Source of the DNA: Cryobacterium shii
GTDB lineage: Bacteria; Actinomycetota; Actinomycetes; Actinomycetales; Microbacteriaceae
DNA: 64,000 nt
NCBI RefSeq assembly: GCF_004402595.1
Contig: NZ_SOFY01000013.1
Location: 1 to 64,000, forward strand
Reading direction: 5' to 3'
Shown here: piece after piece, positions 57,221 to 64,000 of the stretch
How positions within the stretch are numbered: the first letter of the stretch is position 1
Layout of the letters: each line of letters begins with the position of its first letter
Position numbers and translations under genes: made by a program
The notes under the pieces: generated by a model
The model's database searches: none
Told to the model about the DNA's origin: nothing
Seen by the model: the letters and a program-made list of their open reading frames with translations, nothing else

Positions 57221-57899
57221 CCGCGGGCACGGATGTCTCCACCGGGGCCGCCTGAACCAGCACGAGCGCTCGGGGCTCGGCCTGGCCCGACCAGGTGCCG
57301 CTGAGCACCTCCTGTGAGCTGAATGCGCGCATCGTTGCTCCCGGGGCGCCGAGCACGCGGAGGACGACGAGGCGAAGATCACTCGCTTCCACCACGGTCC
57401 TTCCCTGCTCAGACCGGGTGGACACCCGTGTGCCCGCGGGCACCACGGGCACGGATGCGGCCGGCGTCCCGCTTCCGACGACAAACGCCGTCGGCTCCCG
57501 CACGACCCGCTCGCCGTCGATGTCGATGTGAAGCTGGGCCTGGCCGCCGCTCGTGAGCGCCGCCGTCGCCACCGCGGTCAGGTAGGCCGGGTCGCCGGCC
57601 CCGTCGTACACCCACCGCCGGCCGAGCACCGAGTGAGCCATGGTGCCGATGAGCCACTCGTCTGCGCCCTCGAGCTCCGCCCCGCGGTAGGTCAGGGGAA
57701 CCTGTAGCAGTGGGCCGTCCCCTGCGCGGACAAGTATTGTCTCGATTCCCACCTCGCCGGCGGGATCGTCGAAGCGGAATGACCCGACGTTCGAGAAGGT
57801 CGCACCGGCGCTCCCCGCAAACCACGGCTGGGTGGGAGCCCACGCCTCGATGAGTTCGATCTTGGACGGCCTCAACTCGGCCTGATACAGGAGTGCCAT
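57213..57899 (-). CDS. Maltokinase N-terminal cap-like domain protein
   Basis: A 228-aa protein starting MALLYQAELRPSKIELIEAW, with FDDPAGEVGIETILVR and EWLIGTMAHSVLGRRWVYDG. These resemble the N-terminal cap domain of maltokinase (Pep2) as stand-alone actinobacterial proteins. No kinase domain follows, so it is not itself a kinase; a role near trehalose/glycogen metabolism is only inferred. It overlaps the SixA gene by 8 nt. Confidence 0.75.
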   Translation of the reverse strand: MALLYQAELRPSKIELIEAWAPTQPWFAGSAGATFSNVGSFRFDDPAGEVGIETILVRAGDGPLLQVPLTYRGAELEGADEWLIGTMAHSVLGRRWVYDGAGDPAYLTAVATAALTSGGQAQLHIDIDGERVVREPTAFVVGSGTPAASVPVVPAGTRVSTRSEQGRTVVEASDLRLVVLRVLGAPGATMRAFSSQEVLSGTWSGQAEPRALVLVQAAPVETSVPADD

Positions 57900-57914
57900 A
57901 CGGTCGATATTAGA

Positions 57915-57950
57915 ACACTGAGGTCTGCGAGGACACTGAGGTCTGCGAGG
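57915..57950. repeat. 18-bp exact tandem duplication
   Basis: ACACTGAGGTCTGCGAGG occurs twice without gap (57915-57932 and 57933-57950), directly upstream of the cap-like gene's start codon at 57899, hence within its probable promoter or leader. Confidence 0.85.
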
Positions 57951-58030
57951 ACGGCCGCCGGACCCAGCTAGACCGTCACCCGCGCGCAATCCTCTTGGCC
58001 CGTTCCGGGAGTCGGCGGCACACTCAGGGT

Positions 58031-58162
58031 ATGGATTCCTCCCCCGATTATCTGAGCGCCCCCTACTGTCCCGATTGTCTGGGGCCGACGGAAGCCATCC
58101 TCGGCGCGTGGTGGTGCATCGACTGCCGCGTCATGCTCCACCCGGGCGAGAAGGGCGCCTGA
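58031..58162 (+). CDS. Small zinc-ribbon protein, 43 aa
   Basis: The ATG at 58031 opens a 43-codon frame with two C-x2-C pairs (Cys13/Cys16 in YCPDCLGP and Cys29/Cys32 in WWCIDCRVM), the arrangement of a minimal zinc ribbon. Third positions are GC-rich. A short AGGG precedes the start. No family name is recognised. Because it is so short, it could be missed by gene finders; conservation of the cysteines elsewhere would confirm it. Confidence 0.55.
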   Translation: MDSSPDYLSAPYCPDCLGPTEAILGAWWCIDCRVMLHPGEKGA

Positions 58163-58320
58163 GACCGACGCCCTGAACGCTCACAGCGGCGACATCTGAT
58201 GGTTGACAGGCCATGACCGCGTCGGTACCGTCACCAACGGGTTTTGCGGGGCGATGACCTCGGACTCACCGAGGGCGTCCAGCACTCACCCAAAACACTC
58301 AACCACGGAGGTACCCGAAA

Positions 58321-58829
58321 ATGTCTAAAGAAAAAGAGCCGGTATTCCTCTTCCTCGGCGTATGTGACGATCCGGAGATCGCCAAGGACGACCTTGAGGT
58401 CGTGCGTGACATGCACGATGCCAAGGTCATCGGCACCTACGACGCCGCAATCGCCACCAAGGAGGCTGAAGGCAGCGTGACGATCAAGAGGTCGGAGACG
58501 AGGCACGCGGGCTGGACGGGAGTCGCCGCGGGGGCCGTGGTCGGCCTGCTGTTTCCGCCCTCGATCATCGGGATGACGGCGGCCGGCGGTGCGGCCGGCG
58601 GCCTGATCGGTTCACTCGCGCGCTGTCCCGCAACGACGTCAAGGAACTCGGGGAAGCCCTCGATTCCGGTCAGGCGGTGCTCATCATCATCGGCAAGGAG
58701 GAGGTGACCGCGGAACTCCAGAAGGCCGGAATCCGTGCCGACAAGCGAACCGAGAAGCAACTCGACGTTGATGCCGAAGAACTCCAGACCCAACTGGCCC
58801 AGGCGGCCACGGAGATGGACACGCACTGA
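58321..58829 (+). pseudogene. DUF1269-like membrane-stress family protein, frameshifted
   Basis: GGAGG precedes ATG 58321. The first part, FLFLGVCDDPEIAKDDLEVV...VIGTYDAAIATKEAEGSVTI, then a Gly/Ala-rich hydrophobic stretch (VAAGAVVGLLFPPSIIGMTA), is typical of the DUF1269/TMEM198-like family. Near 58610-58620 the frame is lost; the next frame continues LSRNDVKELGEALDSGQAVL to the stop at 58827-58829. A single missing base explains it. The uncorrected frame ends at 58707 with a Ser/Arg-rich tail. Function in the family is unknown. Confidence 0.72.
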
Positions 58830-58884
58830 GGTTGCCGGGCCGGCGACGCTGAGGCGGACGTGGGAGACCCGGGATGGAGACACC

Positions 58885-59334
58885 GTGACCGATACCGTTC
58901 CACGACGCACGACGAGTCCCGCCGCGCGCAAAGCGGGGTTCGCAATTGCGATCGCGGTCAACGCCGTGATTCTGTATCTGGTCAACGCCTGGCCGGGGTG
59001 GCAGTCCGTCCCTTTCCTCACCCCGGAAACCAGCCAGGTGCTGGGCATCTTCAATCTTTCCCTGATCGTCGGCATCATCGTGAACGCCGTGTATCTGGTG
59101 CTCGACCTCCCCCCGATCAGGGCGTTGGGCGATCTGATCACCCTGGGAATCGGTCTCGCCGTGCTGGTCGGCCTGTGGGAGGTCGTCCCGTTCGACTTCC
59201 AGGACTATTCCTTCGACTGGACCGTGCTCATCCGGGCGGTCCTGATCGCGGCCATGGTCGGCACCGGAATCGGCCTGATCGTTCAGCTCGTGCTGCTGAT
59301 CCGCAGCATCTTCACACCCGGTTTCGCGCCCTGA
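58885..59334 (+). CDS. Membrane protein with four helices, 149 aa
   Basis: Four hydrophobic segments (about 17-35, 50-72, 78-95 and 113-140) with VVPFDFQDYSFDWTVLIRAVL between the last two. GTG 58885 is placed 6 nt after GGAG. No named family. It follows the frameshifted DUF1269-like gene by about 55 nt in the same direction and probably shares its transcript. Its end overlaps the convergent gene by 23 nt. Confidence 0.72.
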   Translation: MTDTVPRRTTSPAARKAGFAIAIAVNAVILYLVNAWPGWQSVPFLTPETSQVLGIFNLSLIVGIIVNAVYLVLDLPPIRALGDLITLGIGLAVLVGLWEVVPFDFQDYSFDWTVLIRAVLIAAMVGTGIGLIVQLVLLIRSIFTPGFAP

Positions 59335-59779
59335 CCGAGGGCTCACCTGGCGGGGCTGCCGCTCCAGCCGAAGGGCCGGTGACGAGTTCGCAGACCCCCT
59401 CGTCGTGGGCGACGAACATGCCCGTGATTCGGACCACCTTGCCGAACGAAACGCTGAGCTCTCGTGCCCAGGCCTGGTCGGGGGCGGTGAGGGCGGCCGC
59501 GCCGGGACGCTCCAGGGTCAGGATGACGCTGCCTCCGGGCCCGTGGCAGCGCAGTACCTCGGTGATCGCCGCAGCCATCCCGGTGACGCTACCCGGATCC
59601 GGCCGGAGGGGGATCCCGTCCACGGGGATCAGGAGGGGGATCTGCCATCCCTGGGCATCGAGCATCATGAACCAGAGCTGCCGGCGGATGGCGTGGCCGA
59701 TCAGGTCGGCGACTCGCTCCCTGGCCTCGGTCATCGTGGTCACGGGAGCGGCGTCTTCGATTCGGAGTGGGCTGGTCAT
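59312..59779 (-). CDS. Hypothetical cytoplasmic protein, 155 aa
   Basis: A soluble protein with MTEARERVADLIGHAIRRQL, WQIPLLIPVDGIPLRPDPG and VRITGMFVAHDEGVCELV. It resembles uncharacterised actinobacterial proteins of similar size; no catalytic motif is seen. ATG 59779 is chosen over an upstream start with a Pro/Arg-rich leader. The C-terminus (SAGAAAPPGEPS) overlaps the convergent membrane-protein gene by 23 nt and may not be ancestral. Confidence 0.6.
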   Translation of the reverse strand: MTSPLRIEDAAPVTTMTEARERVADLIGHAIRRQLWFMMLDAQGWQIPLLIPVDGIPLRPDPGSVTGMAAAITEVLRCHGPGGSVILTLERPGAAALTAPDQAWARELSVSFGKVVRITGMFVAHDEGVCELVTGPSAGAAAPPGEPSVRARNRV

Positions 59780-59884
59780 GTGCACCAGAGTGCCCGAGCG
59801 TGGAGGCCTGGGGCGGGTCTGCACAGGCTCAGGTCGGCCGTCGGGCCTGGGGAGGAATCCCCGCCAGGGCCGCCGGGCAACCGG

Positions 59885-60294
59885 TTACCCGAACGACTCC
59901 ATCAGCCGGGATCGCAGCAGAAACCTCACGCCCCGCGGGGCCTCGACGGAGAAGCCGCCGCCACGGCCGGGCACCACGTCGACGCTGAGGAAGGTGTGGC
60001 TCCAGTACTCGAACTGCTCGGCAGACATCCAGAAATCGATCACGCGTGGTTCCGTTGCGGACGGCGCGATGTCCAGCCGGCCGAGGAGCACATCCCGGTC
60101 GGAGGTGATGAACTCCCCCGCCGGGTAGCTCAGGGCGAGGAACCGTCGCAGCAGCCCCCCGACTGGTGGAACATGAGCGGCCCGTGTTCGTCCCAGAGGC
60201 TCCGCACTAGTTCGACCGCGACCGGGGTCAACTCCACCCGAGCACTGGTTTCCCCCGGGATGGTGATCGATGCGATGACGCTTTCCTGCGGCAT
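59885..60294 (-). pseudogene. DUF779 family protein, frameshifted
   Basis: ATG 60294 with AAGGGA upstream starts MPQESVIASITIPGETSARV. The DUF779 core FHQSGGCCDGSSP then runs straight into a TGA near 60130, while the next frame continues YPAGEFITSDRDVLLG to the true end at 59885. Adding one A (CCC-ATG instead of CCCTG) restores the family reading SSPM-x-YPAGEF. DUF779 proteins are small and usually encoded next to aldehyde dehydrogenases, as here. Function unknown. Confidence 0.78.
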
Positions 60295-60410
60295 GGCCGT
60301 TCCCTTCTGATCGGTCGAGTCCTGGGGCGGAGGACCACCGGCCATTGCTCGTCGCGGCGGTCCCCCGCATGCTCCGGGTGGGCCCGGGCTGTTCGAATAC
60401 GGCGTGCGGT

Positions 60411-61934
60411 TTAGAAGAAGCCCAGCGCGTCCTCGGAGTACGACACCAGCAGGTTCTTCGTCTGCTGGTACGCGCCGAGCGCGAGCTTGTTGTTCTCCCG
60501 GCCGATCCCCGAGCTCTTGTAACCGCCGAATGACGCTCCGGCGGGGTAGGCGTGATAGTTGTTCACCCAGACCCGGCCGGCCTGGATGTCCCGGCCGGCC
60601 TTGTAGGCGATGTTGCCGTTGCGGGACCAGACACCGGCGCCGAGCCCGTAGAGGGTGTCGTTGGCGATCGAGATGGCGTCGTCGTAGTCGGTGAAGCTCG
60701 TCACTGCGAGCACCGGGCCGAAGATCTCCTCCTGGAAGAGGCGCATCTTGTTGTGTCCCTCGAAGATGGTCGGTTCCACGTAGTAGCCTCCGCTGATCTC
60801 GCCGCCGAGGTCGACCCGTTCGCCGCCGAGGGCCAGCTTCGCGCCCTCCTTCTTGCCGATGTCGATGTAGGACAGGATTTTCTCGAGCTGGTCGTTGCTG
60901 GACTGCGCGCCGACCTGCGTGTTCGTGTCGAGCGGGTTGCCCTGGATCGCCTTGCGGGTGCGTTCGACGGCGTCGCCGAGGAAGTCGTCGTAGATCGGCT
61001 TCTGCAGCAGCGCCCGGCTGGGGGCCGTGCAGACCTCGCCCTGGTTGAACGCGAACAGCACGAAGCCTTCCTGGGCCTTGTCGTAGAAGGCGTCCTTTTC
61101 CTGGGCGACGTCGCTGAAGAAGATGTTGGGGTTCTTTCCGCCGAGTTCCATGGTCGACGGGATGATGTTGGCGCTCGCGTACTGCATGATCAGGCGCCCG
61201 GTCGAGGTCTCCCCCGTGAACGCGATCTTCCGGATCCGCGACGACGAGGCGAGCGGTTTGCCGGCCTCGATGCCGAACCCGTTGACGACGTCGAGCACTC
61301 CCGGAGGCAGGATGTCGCCGTCCAGTTCGATCAGCACCAGGATCGACACCGGGGTCTGCTCGGCCGGCTTGAGCACGATCGCGTTGCCGGCTGCCAGGGC
61401 CGGGGCCAGCTTCCAGACGGCCATCAGGAGCGGGAAGTTCCACGGGATGATCTGCCCGACGACGCCGAGCGGCTCGTGGAACTGGTACGAGACCATGTCG
61501 CCGTTCAGCTCAGCGTGCTCGCCGTCCTGGGCCCGGATCGCCGAGGCGAAGTACCGGAAGTGGTCCGAGGAGAGCGGGAGGTCGGCGTTCAAGGTCTCCC
61601 GGACCGGCTTCCCGTTCTCCCAGGTCTCGGCGACGGACAGCAGTTCGAGGTTGGCGTCGATGATGTCGGCGATCTTGTTCAGGATGGCCGCGCGCTCGGT
61701 CGACGAGGTTTTCCCCCAGGCCGGCGCGGCCCTGTGGGCGGCATCCAGTGCCAGCTCGATGTCTTCGGCGGTTCCGCGGGCGACCTCGGCGAATGGTTTT
61801 CCGTTGACGGGCGAGATGTCCTCGAAGTACTGGCCCTGGACGGGCTTCACCCACTCGCCGCCGATCCAGTTCTCATAGCGGGGTTTGAAGGTGACTAGGG
61901 CGCCCGGGGTTCCGGGGTTGGAATAGACGGTCAT
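60411..61934 (-). CDS. NAD-dependent aldehyde dehydrogenase (ExaC/acetaldehyde type)
   Basis: A 507-aa enzyme oxidising aldehydes to acids. Motifs are [19 protein letters not shown], the catalytic Glu in [12 protein letters not shown], the nucleophile in [15 protein letters not shown], and GPVLAVTSF. The C-terminal [21 protein letters not shown] resembles the ExaC/AldB group, often used for acetaldehyde. GAGGAG lies 5-10 nt before the ATG. Its neighbours (DUF779 and a GAF regulator) match the usual arrangement, suggesting induction by alcohols or aldehydes. Confidence 0.93.
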   Translation of the reverse strand: MTVYSNPGTPGALVTFKPRYENWIGGEWVKPVQGQYFEDISPVNGKPFAEVARGTAEDIELALDAAHRAAPAWGKTSSTERAAILNKIADIIDANLELLSVAETWENGKPVRETLNADLPLSSDHFRYFASAIRAQDGEHAELNGDMVSYQFHEPLGVVGQIIPWNFPLLMAVWKLAPALAAGNAIVLKPAEQTPVSILVLIELDGDILPPGVLDVVNGFGIEAGKPLASSSRIRKIAFTGETSTGRLIMQYASANIIPSTMELGGKNPNIFFSDVAQEKDAFYDKAQEGFVLFAFNQGEVCTAPSRALLQKPIYDDFLGDAVERTRKAIQGNPLDTNTQVGAQSSNDQLEKILSYIDIGKKEGAKLALGGERVDLGGEISGGYYVEPTIFEGHNKMRLFQEEIFGPVLAVTSFTDYDDAISIANDTLYGLGAGVWSRNGNIAYKAGRDIQAGRVWVNNYHAYPAGASFGGYKSSGIGRENNKLALGAYQQTKNLLVSYSEDALGFF

Positions 61935-61965
61935 GATCTCTCCTCGTCGACGACGTTGTCGGTGG

Positions 61966-61984
61966 GGTCCGCCTGCTGCGGACC
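61966..61984 (-). terminator. Hairpin between the GAF regulator and ALDH genes
   Basis: Perfect 7-bp stem GGTCCGC-CTGCT-GCGGACC (19 nt), 31 nt past the regulator stop and 31 nt before the ALDH start. It may terminate or attenuate read-through from the regulator gene. Confidence 0.5.
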
Positions 61985-62015
61985 TGGCCTTGAGCCTAGG
62001 AAGGAGAACGTTGCT

Positions 62016-63386
62016 TCAGCGTTGCGGGATCTTGCGAGGCTCGGCCTCGGTGCCCCTCTGCTGCATTTCGGCGTCGATCCGCTTGAGCCGGGCCACGACG
62101 GATGCCCGTTTCGGCGACCGGGCCGGCAACAGTTCGAGGCAGGCCCGCCAGACCTCGCTGTCATAGGTGGCCTCGTCGGTGCGCGCGTACTCGAGCAGCA
62201 ACTCGGCGGAGGCGTCGCTGAGCATGGCTTCGCGCAGTCTGGCCGAGACCTCGGTGCGGATCTCGATGATGCCGGGCGCGCTGGAACCGGGCAGCACCGG
62301 TCCGCGGTAGGCGCCCAGGGCGACCCGGTGCGCGCCCCGCTCGAGGAAGGCGAGCACCCGCTGGGCGTCGAGCTCGAGAGGGGTCTCGAGGCGGTAGGGG
62401 CGGGAGGCGATGCCGATCCGGGGGCTGGTCTGTTCCAGCACCTTCCGCAGCCGCACCATTTCGGCCCTGAGGTTGTCGACCCCGTTCGCCTGGTCGGTGA
62501 GCAGCAGCGACAACCGGTCGGCCGAGAGCCCGTCCCGGTTCCACGCCAGCAGGGTCAGAATTTCGGCGTGGCGCGGGCTGACCTCCCCGGCGCCGCCGTC
62601 GTTCTCCAGTTGACCGTGGTCCCGGCCGAGCACCTCCAACCGGGCCGGAGAGGTGCGCACCGGGGGTGCCGGCAGCGCCCGGCCGAAGAACCGCGCCACC
62701 GTGGGCGCCGCCGCGGAGGCGCTCAGGCGCTGGATGCGCAGTTCCGCCTCCATCGCGGCGACGGCCGCCTCCACCAGCGGGAGGGTCTGGGGGGCCACCG
62801 CCTCGGCTCCGCCGGTGATGTCGATGACGCCGAGGATGTCACCGGAGTCCGGGTCGTGGATGGGCACGGCGGTGCAGCTCCACGGATGCGCGAGGTGGTT
62901 GAAGTGCTCGGCGCGCTGGATCTGGATGCCGTGGTCGAGGGCCAGGGCCGTTCCCGGAACGCTCGTGCCGACCCGTCGCTCCGACCGGTCGGAGCCCTCG
63001 ACGAACAGCATCCCCTCGGCACGCCGGCGCACCTCCCGGTCGCCGTCGATCCAGAGCAGCCGGCCGAATTCGTCCCCGATCGCCACGATCAGCCCGGAAT
63101 CGAAGGAGTGACGGATCAGCAGGTTGTGAACCACGGCCAGGACGGACGCCAGGGGGTGCTGGTCTCGTTTGTCCCGCAGTTCGTCGAACGTGAGCTCCCG
63201 CTCCGGGGCGAGCCTCGACGGGTCGAGTCGCAGTGACAGGGACCGGTCCCAGGATTCCTGCACCAGCTTGCGCACACCCGGCCGCGCCACCTTGTCCAGG
63301 ACCGCGGCCTCGTGCGCCCGCGCCAGCTTGACGAAGCTGCCCTCGCTCAGATCCGACGCAGAACCAACGGTCCACGGACTCGTCAT
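62016..63386 (-). CDS. GAF-domain transcriptional regulator of the ALDH operon (putative)
   Basis: A 456-aa protein. N-terminal helices (LVQESWDRSLSLRLDPSRLAPE) and a GAF-like sensor (about 75-215; LIVAIGDEFGRLLWIDGD, GTSVPGTALALDHGIQIQ, DILGVIDITGGAEA) are those of AcoR-type activators. The sigma-54 ATPase and Fis-type HTH are missing. Instead the C-terminal part (about 265-350) reads like a winged-helix domain (SPRHAEILTLLAWNRDGLSADRL; NLRAEMVRLRKVLEQ). It likely senses a small molecule and controls the adjacent ALDH gene. ATG 63386 is chosen over a TTG. Confidence 0.82.
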   Translation of the reverse strand: MTSPWTVGSASDLSEGSFVKLARAHEAAVLDKVARPGVRKLVQESWDRSLSLRLDPSRLAPERELTFDELRDKRDQHPLASVLAVVHNLLIRHSFDSGLIVAIGDEFGRLLWIDGDREVRRRAEGMLFVEGSDRSERRVGTSVPGTALALDHGIQIQRAEHFNHLAHPWSCTAVPIHDPDSGDILGVIDITGGAEAVAPQTLPLVEAAVAAMEAELRIQRLSASAAAPTVARFFGRALPAPPVRTSPARLEVLGRDHGQLENDGGAGEVSPRHAEILTLLAWNRDGLSADRLSLLLTDQANGVDNLRAEMVRLRKVLEQTSPRIGIASRPYRLETPLELDAQRVLAFLERGAHRVALGAYRGPVLPGSSAPGIIEIRTEVSARLREAMLSDASAELLLEYARTDEATYDSEVWRACLELLPARSPKRASVVARLKRIDAEMQQRGTEAEPRKIPQR

Positions 63387-63462
63387 GCAACCTTTGAACA
63401 ACTGTGGTCAGGGGCGATCGGGATGTACCCGGATCAGACGTCAGTATAGGCGCAGCACCCGG

Positions 63463-64000
<538 letters not shown>

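Overview
The window is high-GC chromosomal DNA from an actinobacterium, most likely family Microbacteriaceae (Cryobacterium/Leifsonia-like; the genus is an inference). The evidence is the GC-rich third positions, an actinobacterial four-domain S1 protein, PolA and PriA with degenerate exonuclease and helicase motifs, an ANTAR regulator of the PdtaR type, two DUF222/13E12-type genes, a guanylate kinase fused to an mIHF-like domain, and the trp-associated HGxxPAAW-type and membrane proteins.

Layout. 1-2.3 kb: small accessory genes and a DUF222 gene lacking its HNH domain. 2.4-9.7 kb: rpsA, a DUF885 peptidase-like gene, polA, a hotdog thioesterase, and pdtaR. 9.7-12.7 kb: tRNA-Leu(CAA), then a tightly overlapping three-gene operon (ImmA/IrrE-type metallopeptidase, seven-helix membrane protein, EspR-like HTH regulator) and an HD-domain gene. 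12.8-20.4 kb: pyk and gltBD. 20.5-30.1 kb: a biosynthetic run transcribed leftwards in the order rpe, hisE, hisG, hisF, hisI, trpE, membrane protein, HGxxPAAW-type protein, trpC, trpB, trpA, lgt. 30.3-37.6 kb: rpoZ, coaBC, metK, priA, fmt and rsmB, also leftwards. 37.7-47.4 kb: the pyrimidine operon pyrR-pyrB-pyrC-PH protein-carA-carB-pyrF-(mIHF)gmk, with a PyrR-binding RNA motif next to the pyrR Shine-Dalgarno. 47.6-51.1 kb: a frameshifted unknown gene, a DsbA-like membrane protein, nusB, efp, aroQ. 51.2-63.4 kb: a block of mostly accessory genes (HNH nuclease, nitronate monooxygenase-like, epimerase-like, lipoprotein, DUF6325, SixA, maltokinase-cap-like, small zinc ribbon, ALDH with DUF779 and a GAF regulator). 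The window ends inside aroB.

How it fits together. Nearly everything from 12.8 to 47.4 kb is on the minus strand. Many start/stop overlaps of 1-8 nt imply translational coupling in the trp/his and pyr blocks. Tryptophan and histidine genes share the PRPP-dependent supply, with rpe next to them. The pyr genes build UMP, and gmk, rpoZ, coaBC and metK follow downstream. aroB and aroQ belong to the same shikimate cluster but are separated here by about 12 kb of accessory genes.

Most notable observations. (1) The protease/membrane-sensor/HTH operon with a repeated palindromic site over its possible start codons. (2) A 90-bp near-perfect inverted repeat between rpe and rsmB. (3) The mIHF-Gmk fusion. 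(4) Four single-base frameshifts confined to non-essential genes between 48 and 60 kb, which are either gene decay or sequence error. (5) Two DUF222 paralogues with conserved upstream DNA, one of them cut exactly at the domain boundary. No CRISPR array, transposase, integrase or prophage gene was recognised.
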